NCBI GenBank assembly: GCA_014773175.1
Contig: VXCM01001306.1
Coordinates: 62,001-126,000, forward strand
From: Lucifuga dentata
Lineage: Eukaryota > Chordata > Actinopteri > Ophidiiformes > Bythitidae
Direction of reading: 5' to 3'
DNA length: 64,000 bases
Within the stretch, counting starts at the first letter, position 1. Each line of letters starts with the position of its first letter. Below are positions 49,511 through 62,442 of the stretch, in pieces. The notes below the pieces were generated by a model. It saw only the letters and a list, made by a program, of their open reading frames with translations, was not told the DNA's origin and made no database searches. The position numbers were made by a program, and so were the translations under genes.

Positions 49511-50902
49511 AGTCTATCAAGAAAATATAATTATTATAATTATATAAATATAATTATTATAATTATCTATTTTGTTAATAGTACAGTTTTTATGCCTAAG
49601 TATAATTTGTCTTGATTCTAGGTCAACAAGCTGCCTTACTATGCCTCCTTTCAGGACACTGACACCATTTCTAGAAAATTCCTGAAACAAGTTAATTTGT
49701 AATGCAAACAGGCTAAAACAATCGAACTGCATTTCAGGACGCAAGAACCAAAATGACCTGATAATATGGAGATTTTTTGCAGTGTGTTTCTATCATTTAC
49801 ACACAGTATCAATTATTTCCGGTAAAAAAAAAATAAAAATACATCTGCGTGTGAAAATTCCAATTTCAAGGAAGAAATGGCACTTTTCAGTTTGAACATT
49901 TGCCAATTTTTAACATTTACGTCAACAAAAATCAAGATATATCTTCTTTTTTCTGACGATAAATTTCATGCATGTATGCATGTTTTTTTTTGTTTTTTTT
50001 TTTTGCTGACATTGCAATTTTAACAAAAATTGAAACTGAAAAACGTGATTACAGGTAACTGTACTTGTGGCAGGTTTTGATCACTTATGCTGACGCCACA
50101 GTTTAGCACTAAGCTTTGCTCAGTTAGCTAACCTAAAAGCTGTAATGCGTCGAGTTTGTACAATTTCACGTCTACAATTACTCCAGTTTTACCTAATAAT
50201 CCTGAAAATATTAAGATGTTGTGTTTATCGCGGTAAAGCAAGTTTTTTTTTTGTTGTGACGTGTGCTTTTTCTGAAGATAACACTACAACCTAACTTGAG
50301 ACATCCATCCAAGCAGACACGTCACTACGAAAACTTTTCATGCTATGAACAAACATCTCTACAAAACGGATTTTTTCGCATATCAGTCGTCTTTCGTCGA
50401 TCCTGGCTTTATCTAAATACCACGTTGACGCTAATTTTGGAGAGTTTTACCTAGTAAAATAAACGGGTCCACTTTTTTTCACGATTAAATTCGGTGGTCC
50501 TGTCTAAGTTATGGCTGACTCACTTTTCACCAGAACTCCACCTCCAACACACACATTTTATTTTGCACTTACCTCGTTTTCTAACGGTGCCAAACGGACC
50601 CACTGTGTCCTACTTTGTGTGTAGGACTAGTTTAGCTGTCCAGACAATGTTCTTCTTGTCGCTGACCTGCTATAGCTGCTGGTGAAGCTACTTCGGTCTG
50701 CCTGGTGTTTTTTGGAGCTCTTCAGTCTCCACCCATAAGAGCACGTAGAGGTACATGGTGTCCATGAACGCAACACGCTCCAGCTACAAAACCACACACG
50801 CTACACATATTTCTCATATTTCATGCTTTTTAATAACTCTTACATGACATTTTAATGGTTATATTTTTGTTTAGTGGACTGTAAGGATTACAAAACACTT
50901 AA

Positions 50903-51200
50903 AGGACCATACCGGTGATTTTGCATGTTTAAGCCCAATAAATACTGTCCGCAACACGTTATGTAACGGACAACCATTTTCCAAAATATAAAACCGTATT
51001 TTAGTTTCCTGTTCTTTTGCCAAATCCCCTAATCTTTCAAAATCAAATGTTCAGGTGACACACCTTGAAATTCAATGTTGCGCCTGCTAACTTGTACTTC
51101 CAAATGCAGAAGGGACAGTCATTTTTAATTTCTCAGTAAAAGCTGTCATTTCCTGGGACAGAGGCATACATTTCCTCCTTCTAATAAACATTTAACTAGT
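50903..51200. mobile_element. TTAA-flanked MITE, copy G (left part, second subfamily)
   Basis: It starts AGGACCATACCGGTGATTTT after TTAA (50899-50902) and runs through the body until about 51200, where similarity is lost. A second left-end-like piece of the same subfamily begins near 51320 (TTAATGGACCATAGCATG). Confidence 0.7.
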
Positions 51201-52020
51201 AATGGTTGAAATCAAGCTCTCTCAAACCTCCAAACCCTTTTAAAGGCATACTGTGGGGAAATAAGGTCAAGAGTTCCTAATGTTTGCATTCCTTGACTAC
51301 TGAGACTCTACAATAGTTTTAATGGACCATAGCATGTCTGAGCCCCAATAACCTGCATACACTTTACGTTACTGCCAACATTTCCCTAAACATAATACTG
51401 GAGCAATGTTACAATTGTTTTTCCTACCTTCTAGACTGCCATATTGGTTTCCGTAGAAACTATGCCAATCTTTTGATTGAGTTGACACTCCCACCAATTG
51501 AAATTGTGAAGACTATGAAAATAAGAGCAAATGACATCTTATTTAAAAAATATTAAATTCTTAAATTATTGTGACCTTGTTTTTTTTAGGCTTGTTTATT
51601 CTGTTTGTTTATTCTTAACACTGTTTTGCATTATGAGTAATTCAGAATTCATGTAAACTCTGCAAGATTATTTTAACTATGTTTCATTTAATACAGAGGA
51701 CTCAAAGTACAGTATGTCTAGATCTCTCATGCTTACAAACTTTCACCTCCTTGTCAGTGTACAGTTTAGTGTCATTTTCCATCTTCTTCTAAACCTCAAT
51801 GTTGTTGTTTTACGATACAGAAAAACAATCAAACAAGTATTTAAAAGTAAAGATTGTCTTACTGTTTGTGCTGAGGGAATCTTGTGTTTGACCTATCAGC
51901 AATGTTCGAGCTCTCCCCTCCCCAGCAGTTCTTGAAGATTAAGAGCTAAAAATGGTTCAGGAACTATAGTTTTGGGAACCCAAAATAAGGCGTCGGTCCC
52001 TTTAAGAAGAACACATGTAC

Positions 52021-52026
52021 CACGTG
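52021..52026 (+). promoter_or_regulatory. CACGTG E-box upstream of the sirt3 first exon
   Basis: A palindromic E-box in the context TACCACGTGACTT lies just before the presumed non-coding exon. USF or MiT/TFE-type factors bind such sites. Its role here is inferred from position only. Confidence 0.3.
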
Positions 52027-52049
52027 ACTTCCTCCTGTTTTCCCGCCTG

Positions 52050-52348
52050 TGTTCGTACTGACTTTTGTAGCAGCCGAAAACACAAGCAGCAAAGTGACAG
52101 CTCTCGCTTTAAGTCCTCATGAAGCTTTTGTTTGAGAAGAAGGAGACACGTTTTAGCTAAAGATTCATCAAATATTAACCGGAGTTCTGAAGGTGGATTA
52201 CAGACTCTGTTTCAGGATCAGCTCGTCTCGGAGCCTTTAGTTTTGGACATAAAGTATCTGAAGTGGCCAAACAAAGGAAGTCCGTTGTCCGAGTTCCCCT
52301 TCGCTTTGTGGTCATCATTCAAAAGTTCCGCTCTGTGGGGAGACAGGT
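52050..52348 (+). other. Probable non-coding first exon of sirt3
   Basis: The GC-richer block ends in GGGGAGACAG followed by a strong donor (GTAAATGATG), and no other plus-strand gene lies nearby. Its only ATG (52119) opens a frame of 13 codons. The frame that would join the sirt3 start in phase has a stop near 52256 and no ATG. It is therefore treated as 5' UTR, with transcription start unknown, and the link to sirt3 rests on position. Confidence 0.45.
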
Positions 52349-54590
52349 AAATGATGCAAAGGTGATGATGATGAAAGTCCTTAAAAAAAAACAATGTCGC
52401 TGATTTTATGCAAACTGCATAAAAAAGTATCTGCCAAGATTCCACATTGTATTTCTCTGTAAGGATTAGATCAATATTAGAGTGATTAACAACAGCTGGG
52501 AATCGCTGTGCTTCTGTGGTTAAAAAAAAAAGCCCAAAAATTTCATAACAAGTGCTTTAATTTGCTCTGCTCTGCAAAAAAGGGCTGTTTTTTCCACCTA
52601 AAATAAACTCTGTATGTTAGCTCATGTTCAGTATAATTGGATCACGGTTTAATCTTATTACATGTCTCTGCTCTCTATTTTTGCTCCTCTTCACATGCAA
52701 CAATGTGCATTATTTTTTTAAAAACACTTAATTTAGTGTATATAGTCACAAAATCAATTTCCAAGCTTTCTTGCTCAGTGTTATCAATAGCCTCAGCAAC
52801 TCAGGATTCTAATTTATAAACACAGAAAACTGAACTTATTCATAAATGCAGTTCTTTGACTAATAGGAGAATCCAGCACATCAAGTAAACATTTGCTGGT
52901 TTTAGGTTCTCAAGTGAGGATATGTAGATTTTCTGTTTCACTTCACAGTAATTTGAAAATCATTAATTACTTGTATGGTCTCAGTCTAAACAGCAATCAG
53001 GTTTGGTGAAAATGAAGATTACTGGGGCATTTCTTTAAACCATTAAACCAACTTAGAGTAGATTTGTTAATGGAGCCCCTTGATGTAATGACTCACTGGT
53101 ACCATAGTGTTGTGCTGTAATTGTTTTGAGCCGAGGATTTTACATGTAATAATTATATGTTTCAGCAGATGGCAGTATTGTCTCACTTGTGAGTGGCTCT
53201 GCAAGTCCTGAGACCGGATGAAAGGATTTTGTAAACATGTCAGTCACCTTATTATTTAGGAATTAGCTTTTCTAACTATACTAACTAATCAGTTGTGTAG
53301 TAGTGGAAATGTTGTATGCAAAAGTGGTTCTTGTCTGTTCTAAAAACCAGGACATAGACAAGAAAAATGTGTTTTCAAAAAGGCCTGTTTTATAACCAAG
53401 ACCTCAATAATTTTATTTCAGTGTAGCACCTTTTAATTTTCTGTAGCTTATATTACTGAGCTTGACAGTATAATGGAACATCACTGTTTCAAGTATACAA
53501 GCGATGTGCTTTACATTTAGTTTCATTGTTAAAAGTGGTGGATTATGTACCTGTGTTTTCAACTGCAGTGACCTGAACTTAAATTGTGGATTTGGTTTTC
53601 TCTCAAAGAATGTACAAATAACAGTACATCCCATGATGTGCAGATTAGTGCTGGTATGTCCTCAGAGGAGTAACAGTAAAAGAGTCATTAGTTAGCCATC
53701 AGCCTGCTAAGCAAAATTAGCTCTCCACCACCCACCTTCCCTTGTGTGTGAGGAAACAATATACTAACACAAATTAGGACTAGCTGCTTTGTGTCAATTG
53801 AGAATCCAACAAAGATGCTGCACAAAGTGATATGTCATTAGTGAGCAGGTGGGGAAAGAGAACATGGAGCGGTCGCCTCTCCAAGTAAGTAATGAAGAGG
53901 TTTCCATGGTGACCAAGCTGCCTGTTGCCATCCCAGCATCGGGGGGGCAGCAGAGATCAAAGACGGCTGTGCTCTCCCTCCAGACTTCAGGGAAGAACAA
54001 ATGTCGTGTAAGTGGAGGGTTAAATGCTCGGGGTGCAGGGGAAAAGCCCTCATTAAACTTAACCAAATCTCCTACAAGGCACAACTGACATGTTACTCCA
54101 CTGACATCAGGTAGATTTGTTTTTGACCACCTTCAACCTTCGTAAAATCAGAAGAAAAAATAATTTGCCCTTGGATCCAGGCTCAAATGATGCTGAGAGT
54201 AAATTTCCGATCTGAATTTGGATGTAATGACTATATGTGAACGTTTTGTTTTGTTGCACAGTAATTTTATCAGCTTCTTACAGAAAGATAGAACATGATG
54301 AATACAGGCTGGATGGCATCGTTATGATCTGCATCTGAATTATCTTACTAGGTTGTATGTTTGAATCCTAATAAGCAGACTTTGTGATATTTGGCTAAAT
54401 CTTCCGCCACCCCTTTTTTCCTCATTTGTATTCCATATTTTTAATGCTTTGAATGGGAATTTGAAATTTTCCTTATCCAACATGTATGGGACCTGTATGG
54501 TGGAAAATAATTATCTTGTACTAGTCATCTACTGCTGTAGCTAGTTCAAGATCAACTTTGTTTTGTCATGATCTTGCGGGATAAACTGAA
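52349..54590. other. sirt3 intron 1, left part, no exon assigned
   Basis: AT-rich sequence. A frame at 53849-54088 starts MGKENMERSPLQ and contains a good donor (CTCCAA, then GTAAGTAATG). It could be an alternative 5' exon but has no recognised homology. Confidence 0.35.
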
Positions 54591-55018
54591 ATTAAAAAGT
54601 GTGTGTATTGCTGCTAGTGATTCCTTAACAAAATAATACACAGCTTTACTGTCTTACGGGCTATATAATATGTTTCTCTAAAAGTGTCTTCTTCTGGGAC
54701 TATATTACATGGTGGAGAAATGCATTTTCTTTCATGAAACTCCATGTTGGATCAGTTAAATTAATTTACTTCACCAAAAAAGAAGTGTAGTTGTTCACTG
54801 CAATGGATTAGCTATCGCAAGCACGTTTAAAGTCTCTACAAGTTGATTTTTATAGCGTACTAGAATAAACAAACGAATGGCAGTCTGGAAGATAGGAAAA
54901 ACAATTCTAAAATGTTCTGCTCCAGTAGCATGTTTTGGAACATGGTTGGCAGTAACATAACAGATATGCAGGTTGTATTTATTGGGCTCAAACATGCAAA
55001 ATCACCGGTGTGCTCCTT
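54590..55018. mobile_element. TTAA-type MITE, copy H (right part, second subfamily)
   Basis: The internal GGGACTATATTACATGGTGG to TTATTGGGCTCAAACATGC portion and the right end (GTGCTCCTTTAG) are present. The left arm is not recognisable. Confidence 0.65.
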
Positions 55019-55870
55019 TAGTGCTGGAATGAAAAGAAAACATAAGTATGATAAGATATTAGATCCAAAAGAAGAGGTCTATAATTCTTTTGCATAAATA
55101 GTGATTTTTATTACATCTACTGATGTACCTGATCTCTACTTTTGAACCACTGAGCTTTTTTTTTTCTACTTTGACATGGATGCTGAGTCTCACACACACA
55201 CACTTTTCTGCTTTATAACGAGCAGAAGGTGATAAAATAGACGTTGCTTTTTCTGCAACAACCATTTCTTTGTTGATTAGCTGACATCCTTTAGCCCAGT
55301 GCTTTTTGGGGGACTTTGGGGTGTTTTCCTCCCAGTCCTAATAAGACAACTGTAACCTCATATGAGCAGTTCCACCCCTGGTGGTCCCAAAACATGGCAC
55401 AACGACACTGTGGGCTCAGCTTTTCCACAGGGGGGGAGCTGGCTGTGTGAAAGGCCAAGCATGGGGTGGGCTCTCAAATCCCTTTTAAGCCTTTTGTCAT
55501 TTATACAGGGATTGATTTGTCTTTAAAGAATAGTAACAGCATTCGTAGCTCTGTTAGGCCGTTATCAGCTAAAAAATTGGACGTCAAAAAACCTAAAAGG
55601 CAGTTTTGCCTCAAAGCTAGGATTGGGGAGGACACCTTGTTTGTCAGTACTTCCCTTTGATGGTCTGGTTGGATTGGTTGTAGCCTGAAAAACTGCTGCT
55701 CACCTCCACCACGCCATGGTTACATGAAGCATCACTGAGTCCGTTCAGTTTCCTCCTCCTCCTCCTTCTTCTTCTTCTCCTCCTCGTCGTCCTCCTCTCC
55801 CCACAGCTAAATCTGATGTCATGGTTCATGTGAAATGTACTAAATCATATCCTCGTCATTTATCTGTTAA

Positions 55871-56521
55871 AGGACCATACCACGCATTTTGCATGTTTGC
55901 GCTAATATATTACATTTTCATACACCTAAAATTACTGACATCATTTCCCAAAGGATAAAACTGTATTTCAGTTTTCCTTACATTTTGTAAAATCTGTTAA
56001 TTGTTCAAAATCAAATCTTCAAAAATCAACACCCACCTTAGAAATTGATTTTCTCCTGCTAATAATTATGCAGCCTTATGAAGTCACAGTTGTTTAGATT
56101 TTTTCGATAAACGCAGGTCTTCTTTTGGGACTGTATTCCCTGGTGGAGACATACATTCACTCTGCTNTTTTTCGATAAACGCAGGTCTTCTTTTGGGACT
56201 GTATTCCCTGGTGGAGACATACATTCACTCTGCTCTTTTTATTGCGCTTAAATGCTAAAATTATGAAACTTCTAAAAAAAAAACACCCTGAATATACATT
56301 GTTTGTGATGATGGATTACCTTCCCAACAATGTTTCAAATATCAAGTTGATTTTAATAGCGTAACAGAATGAACTGAAACCACTGGTGGTCTGGAAGGTA
56401 GGAAAAACATTTTTAATTCACCATTCCAGTAGTATGCTTTGGGAAATGATTGTCAGTAACGTTACGTGTATGAAAATTGAATATATTAGGCTCAAACATG
56501 CAAAATGAGTGGTATGGTCCT
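55871..56521. mobile_element. TTAA-flanked MITE, copy I (full length)
   Basis: TTAA is intact on both sides (55867-55870 and 56522-56525), and both arms are clear. It contains a contig-junction duplication. Confidence 0.9.
56100..56234. repeat. Contig-junction duplication around N at 56167
   Basis: The 67 bp at 56100-56166 recur at 56168-56234 across one N. This is an unmerged contig overlap. Confidence 0.85.
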
Positions 56522-56909
56522 TTAAGGAGGATTACACCTGCTGTGTCGTTTTTTTTATTTGTGGTTCTATGTTGTCACTTCACAACCTTTAGTATCGCCT
56601 CTAATTTCTCTGAATACACAAATGTGTGTATCGGTGCTGAAACAAACTGTGGATTAATCAGTCAGTTAATCAATGCCAAAACTGATACTTGGTTAATTAG
56701 GTCATTTGAAAGTCATATGTTGAGTTATTATTTGCAGGTTATTGTTTCCCAAATGTATTTGCTTACTTTTTCCATTTCATACTTTACTAAATTAAACATG
56801 TTTTTTTTTTTGTTTTGTTTTGTTTTTGTTTTTTTTTTGGACAGCTTTGAGCTTTGATGACTTCAGATGGGACTTAGTAAATTTCCCTGATGTTTGACAT
56901 GTATGTTAA

Positions 56910-56922
56910 AGGAGCGTACTGG

Positions 56923-56956
<34 letters not shown>

Positions 56957-57437
56957 ATGTTTGACCATTTTCGCAAACATACTTCATTTTAGATTTGTTT
57001 TTCCTTCAAGTAGCCACTGGTTTCAGCTCATTCCGGTATGCTATTAAAATCAAATTGTAGAGACGAAACATGTTTCAGATATGTAATCCATTACAGTGAA
57101 CCAAATGTTCATACTTTTTGTTGAAATTTAACGTCCAACACGGAGCTATAGGGAAGAAAATGTTTGTCTCTGGCAAGGAATGTAGTCCCAGAGAAGATGG
57201 ATTTTACAGAGAAATTTTAAAACGACCTTGCCTTCTACAGTTGTGTGTATGTGTTAGCAGGTGAAACGTTGAATTTTAAGGTGTATCACCTGAACATTTG
57301 AATTTGAAAGATTAGTGGATTCAGCAAAATAACAAGAAAACTAAACTATGGTTTTATATTTTGAAAAATGGTTGTTAGTAATAGCGTGTATGCAGGATTT
57401 ATTAGGCTTAAACATTCAAAATCACTGTTATGGTCCT
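56910..57437. mobile_element. TTAA-flanked MITE, copy J (second subfamily)
   Basis: TTAA is intact on both sides (56906-56909 and 57438-57441). The left arm is interrupted by a poly-T run (about 56929-56954). It lies in sirt3 intron 1. Confidence 0.85.
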
Positions 57438-57441
57438 TTAA

Positions 57442-58957
57442 TTATTAAGAATATGGTATTCCTGCCTTTGCAAGCTGGAGATGGTACTTTGTCACTGCCC
57501 ACTGCTGCTAAATTAACAGAATGAGACAAATGCACAGGATGAATTTCCTCATGGGGATTAATGGAAAAAAAATAATTAGTAGATTAATCAAGAAAGAAAA
57601 CAGTTATTAGTTGCGTGGCTTTTGTTTGCAGATGTAACTTTTCGTAGATATGATTGCACAGTTTCAGAGATATGATCATGTTGATGCATTGGTTCTGCTG
57701 CACCATCTTAATAAGTGGGCTGCTGATTTATTGCTTGTAGCCAGCAGTGTCTTTCTGAGAGAAGGCCAGACAAAAGCAGAGACCCTCACCCCCCCTGCTG
57801 GTTTTAATAGTTCTTTAGGATGTGCATGAAAAAAAAAGCAGCAACATGGGGACTTCAGCCTTTAAGGAGGCAAAGGGAAAGAAGATTTAAGTGGCTAAAA
57901 AGAAAATTTATTCAACAGTGTGAAAGTTTTTCAAGATGGTTTAAAGATTTGTACGCAAATTACATTTCTGCAACTAACATCTTCACCTTCCTTAGGCTAC
58001 GTCGTGATCCATTTTTGCTTGGATGTTAATGTAGAGCGTGAATAACGTTTTGAACCAAACATCTGTCACTCACAGTCCCATGTCCCAAAACCTGCTATGT
58101 ACAGTCTCCAGTGACCCCTCTCCTCCTCTGCCATCCCCTCCGGAGGGCGATAAGGTGCTGCTGGAGAAAAGCCGGCCTTATCTCTCTGCTGGCCTCTGAA
58201 GCTGTCCTGTTTTATGGGTTGTAGCTCTTTTGTTTTCTTGTTCACTCCCTCCCTGATCACTCACACTCATTCCTCATGGAAGTTGTTTGAAGGCATAGAA
58301 TAGCTTTGGAAAAGAAGCCCTCCTCCTCCTCCTCCTCCTCCTCACCCCCTGTCCTCTCTTCTTCTTCTACTCCTCTGTTCCCTCTTTATTGAATCCCGCC
58401 TCCATATCATTTATCTCTGCACTCCCCCTCTCCTTTTTCTTGGTTTGAGGGGGCCGTTAGGGGGCATCCTCTTTTCTCTCCCAGCTGGGTTTGTTGACAC
58501 ACAGTCAATCTACGCTTCTCTTTCACCTCTGCCACCCCTCTTTTAAAGTCTCCCCCCCTACTCTCAGCTCTCCCCTCCTGTTTCTCTCAACAGTAAAGCT
58601 GCCACAGCTGTGGACTGTATTAGCATAGCTGCTGAGGAGGAGGAGGAGGAGGAAGAGGAGGGGAGGTGCTAAATATATTACAGGCATTACCTTTTGTTAA
58701 AGAGTTGACAGTTTTAAAACATTTCAGCTAAAGATCTGAATACAAAAGGATGCCACGATGATTTCAGTGTAACAGCTTTTTAAATAGAGGATGTGGGGAA
58801 ACGAATGAGAGAGGAAAAACTAACATGAAAATATCCAAGCAAATCATTTTTTTAAAAAAATTAAAGACACATTGTTTTCATTTGTCAGGAATGCACATTA
58901 CGGCTCATAAATGATGTTTTATTGAGGCTTAATGATTGGTTTTCTTGCTGTCAGCAG
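57442..58957. other. sirt3 intron 1, right part
   Basis: It holds a TCC run (about 58319-58343), pyrimidine-rich sequence (58360-58590) and a GAGGA run (about 58633-58664) that could pair with the TCC run. No coding exon is seen. Confidence 0.4.
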
Positions 58958-58965
58958 GTGTTGGG

Positions 58966-61900
58966 ATGAACAGATCCAGGCCCAGCGGAGATAAAAAACT
59001 CTCCCAGGCTCCTGTTGGCAGAATAACCCGCAGCTCCAGCTCCCATGCCAGGCACGCTGAGCCGACCGGGCCTCCAGACTCTGAGCCCGGCCCGTACGGA
59101 AAACAACGAAAGAAGCAGACTGAGNCGACCGGGCCTCCAGACTCTGAGCCCGGCCCGTACGGAAAACAACGAAAGAAGCAGACTGAGTCAGCTCTGGCCC
59201 AGGACCTTAGTCTAATGAGTGTGAGCAGCCAGGGTCTTTCACATATGTGGTGAGGCTACATCACAATTTAATATTTAATAATGCTGTTTCCTTAGAGATC
59301 AGTTTAATCAAAGGCAGCAAGACAATAAAATATCTGAGAAATCTCCAATGATCCTTTTCTTGCTACTCCTTAGTAAAGAAAAGACACCCAAAAACAGCAG
59401 TGACCATGCGCAGGTGGTTCAGCCTTCTGGGTCCAGATCTGCTCAGTCTGCATCAGCAGCCAGGTCGTCGTCCCATGGCGGTCTGGCCTCCGTGGCTCGG
59501 CTGGTGAAGCTTGGCCGCTGTAAGAACGTGGTTGTGGTGGCTGGAGCAGGAATCAGTACAGCCAGTGGCATCCCAGACTTCAGGTTGGTGTCTGTAGCTT
59601 TGAACTTCTACAACCTCACCTTCATCTCCCTCACCTTTGCCTAAATGCCCAAACGTACAGGTGAAAATGTTTGTGCTGCCCTGTCTTCAGAACGCCAGGG
59701 ACAGGTCTGTATGCCAACCTAGAGAAGTACAACATCCCTTTCCCAGAAGCCATTTTCAACATCGACTACTTCTCCAACGACCCGCAACCTTTCTTCTCGC
59801 TGGCCAAAGAACTGTATCCCGGCAGCCACAGGCCCAACTACATCCACTACTTTATCCGCACGCTTCATCACAAAGGCCTGCTGCTCCGAATGTACACTCA
59901 GAACATCGACGGGCTGGAGAAACGTGAGTGAGATCACTATGGTCCTTTAAGAAACACTTGAAAATGCCATCATGTCTCTGAGGACCATCATATTTGTAGA
60001 GACAGAACTTCATATGCTGACCAGTTAGAAATACAGGTGATTTTTGTATATTTTAGCCCATTAATAACAAGTCACACATTTCACATTACTGCTGACCGTG
60101 TTCCTAAACAAACTATAAAGTTTTGTCCTTTGGTTTCCATTCATCCATAAACACAACAAAACTATTAAATGCAATGTTTTATTTTTTTTAATCATTTGTC
60201 AGTTCTTGGATTATTGGATGTCTTTGAATGCATCACCCACAGAGGGCGCTTGATGTGTTTGTGTTGTTTCTTGTCTGCACAACATTTTGAAGTTTTTCCA
60301 CTGTTGACTGGCGTCTAGCTCACCACTGTCTCCCGTGTCTGCTACTTTATTAACACTTGATGCCGGTTATAATATTTATCAACCTTCTTCACAGTCTGTG
60401 GCATCCCAGGCGACAAACTTGTGGAAGCTCACGGTAGCTTTGCCACAGCTTCCTGTCACCTGTGTTATACTCCGTACCCTGCTGAAGAGGCGAAGGTATG
60501 ATCTTCCAAAGTCTGAAGAGCAACCTGGTGCTTTTCTGCATTTGTGAGAGTTATTCGTTCATGCGTGTTTGTTTCACAGCGTGCCATAATGAATGACAAC
60601 GTCCCCATATGCACATTCTGTGCTGCAACAGTCAAGCCTGATGTTGTGTTTTTTGGAGAGGACCTTCCTGAGAAGTACTTCCTCCATACGCAAGACTTCC
60701 CCAAAGCCGACCTGCTTGTTATTATGGGCACATCTTTACAGGTGAGCATCAACATTTCCACAGACTTCAGCACTGAAGAAAGGGAAGCTTTGAGCTATAT
60801 CTCAACTAAAATTCAACGTTCCAGATAGAACCGTTTGCCAGTCTGGTGAATACGGTGCGCTCTGCTGTGCCGCGTCTCCTCCTGAACCGTCATGCCGTGG
60901 GCCCCTTTGAGAAGGTCCCATTGAGGAGGTGTGACCACATGGAACTGGGTGACCTGGAGGATACAGTTAGGAGGTTCGCTGAAATGCTCGGCTGGAACAA
61001 TGAGATCGAAGAGCTGATGAGGAGTCAGGAAACAGAGGTTAGTTCTGTCTTAAACTCTCAGCAGGTTGCTACAGCTTTGTAAGTCTCTACTTGGGTTCTT
61101 TATTAAAGGACCATACCACCCATTTTGCATGTTTGAGCCTAATATATTCAATTTTTATACATGTAAGGTTACTGAGATTCCCAAAGGATAAAACTGTATT
61201 TCAGCTTTCTTGATATATTGCAAAACCTCTTAATCTTTCAAAATCAAATATTCAAGTGATACACCCACCTTAAAAATTGATGTTTCGCCTGCTAATACTT
61301 AGTTACACAGCCTTATGAAGTCACAGTCGTTTAAGTTTTTCGATAAACGCAGGTCTTATTTTGTGACTATATTCCACGGTGGAGACATACATTCACTCCG
61401 TGCTTTTTATTGCGCTTAAACACTAAAATTACAAAATTTCAGGAAAATAAAAAAAACATGAATGTCCGCGATGATGGATTACCTATCCCAAGAACTTTGA
61501 AATACCAACAAGTTTATTTTAATAGTGTACCAGAATGAACTGAAACCAATGGCGATCTGGAAGGTAGGAAAAACATTTTTAATTCACTGTTTCAGTGGTA
61601 TGCTTTGGGAAATGATTGCCAGTAACGTTATGTGTATGAAAATTTAATATATTAGGCTCAAACATGCAAAACGGCCTGTATGGTCCTTTTAGCAAAGAAC
61701 CTGTTAAGACCTTTATTCGCCCTACCATCACCCTTGATTTAAGGAGCCAAACCTCTGGTAAGATCAGAACCTCAGCTGGTGTGGACAATTCTGGGAACTT
61801 AACTTATCAAACATCTCTAGGCGATATTACAAAACTACGTACTGTGGCGGTGGTATTTCTCTCAGCAGAGCATCCCTGCACTGGTTAGCAGCAGTCCAAC

Positions 61901-62078
61901 TATGAGCGGACAGAAGCCTTGCCAGAGCAAATCCAGCAGCCTGGGGAGGAGAGGAGCACCCGAGCCTCCCAGCAGACTGAAGTCCACAGCAGGAGTTCCA
62001 AGATCTGCCAGCAACAGCGAGGAGAGCGACTCAGAGACGGACAGCAAGAGCTCTGCATCATCCAGCCCCAGCAACTGA
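58966..62078 (+). CDS. sirt3: NAD-dependent deacetylase sirtuin-3, seven coding exons
   Basis: Mitochondrial class I sirtuin that removes acetyl groups from lysines using NAD+. Coding exons are 58966-59249, 59374-59583, 59691-59923, 60395-60495, 60580-60741, 60825-61037 and 61866 or 61869-62078. Motifs in order: [13 protein letters not shown] (NAD fold), [33 protein letters not shown] with the catalytic His, zinc Cys pairs CHLC and [17 protein letters not shown], and [21 protein letters not shown] and the lack of the SIRT2 GMIMGLGGGMDF-type insert favour SIRT3. The start ATG is the first in frame. The basic N-terminus [19 protein letters not shown] could be a mitochondrial signal. Exon 1 contains a 62 bp assembly duplication that adds 21 false residues. 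The last exon adds a Ser-rich tail of about 70 residues not found in mammalian SIRT3. Confidence 0.92.
59063..59187 (+). repeat. Contig-junction duplication inside sirt3 coding exon (N at 59125)
   Basis: The 62 bp at 59063-59124 recur exactly at 59126-59187 with one N between them. Because 62 plus 1 is 63, the frame is kept, so a gene caller will accept 21 extra residues ([20 protein letters not shown] twice). Confidence 0.88.
61107..61687. mobile_element. TTAA-flanked MITE, copy K (sirt3 last intron)
   Basis: First subfamily. The left TTAA is at 61103-61106, and the right end GGTCCT is followed by TTTA. It fills most of the intron before the Ser-rich last exon. Confidence 0.85.
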
Positions 62079-62436
62079 CGAGGCAGGTTTCAGAAAACAG
62101 TCCAGAACAAACAGGGAAGATATGAGAAAGTTTCTTCTCGCCGCTGTACATACTGTCACTGTAAATTCATATAATCTTTACTTTCTGCTAGTGGTCATTT
62201 CACACAGCAAATTGTGCTTAAGTGAAAGTACCTCTTAGTCTGGATGCAACAGAGTGTAAATGTCATGCACATGTATTTTTTGATTTGTACAAATCAAAGA
62301 ATCAATATATTTAAGGTCTTATTTGGAGACGCCATACAGAACACTAGTAAATATCTGAGCCATATATCAAAATAAAATCCAAGTATTGTTTCATATCAGT
62401 ACAGCGTAGTATTTTATACAGTTTATGACAGTATTT

Positions 62437-62442
62437 AATAAA
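62437..62442 (+). other. Candidate poly(A) signal of sirt3
   Basis: AATAAA in TATTTAATAAAGTATTG lies about 360 bp after the stop codon. Another AATAAA is near 62371. Confidence 0.55.

Noticed and set aside
52132..52350. 72-codon plus-strand frame ending ALWGDR
   Set aside because: It has no ATG (it opens at TTG after a stop) and would not join sirt3 in phase. It is treated as 5' UTR.
55644..55829. Arg-rich minus-strand frame
   Set aside because: It comes from a CCT/TCT trinucleotide run in sirt3 intron 1.
58319..58664. TCC run and GAGGA run as a regulatory hairpin in sirt3 intron 1
   Set aside because: Both are simple low-complexity tracts 290 bp apart, and nothing else supports function.
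59063..59187. A genuine 21-residue tandem repeat in Sirt3
   Set aside because: The exact duplication around a single N matches the same pattern at non-coding joints, so an assembly error is far more likely.
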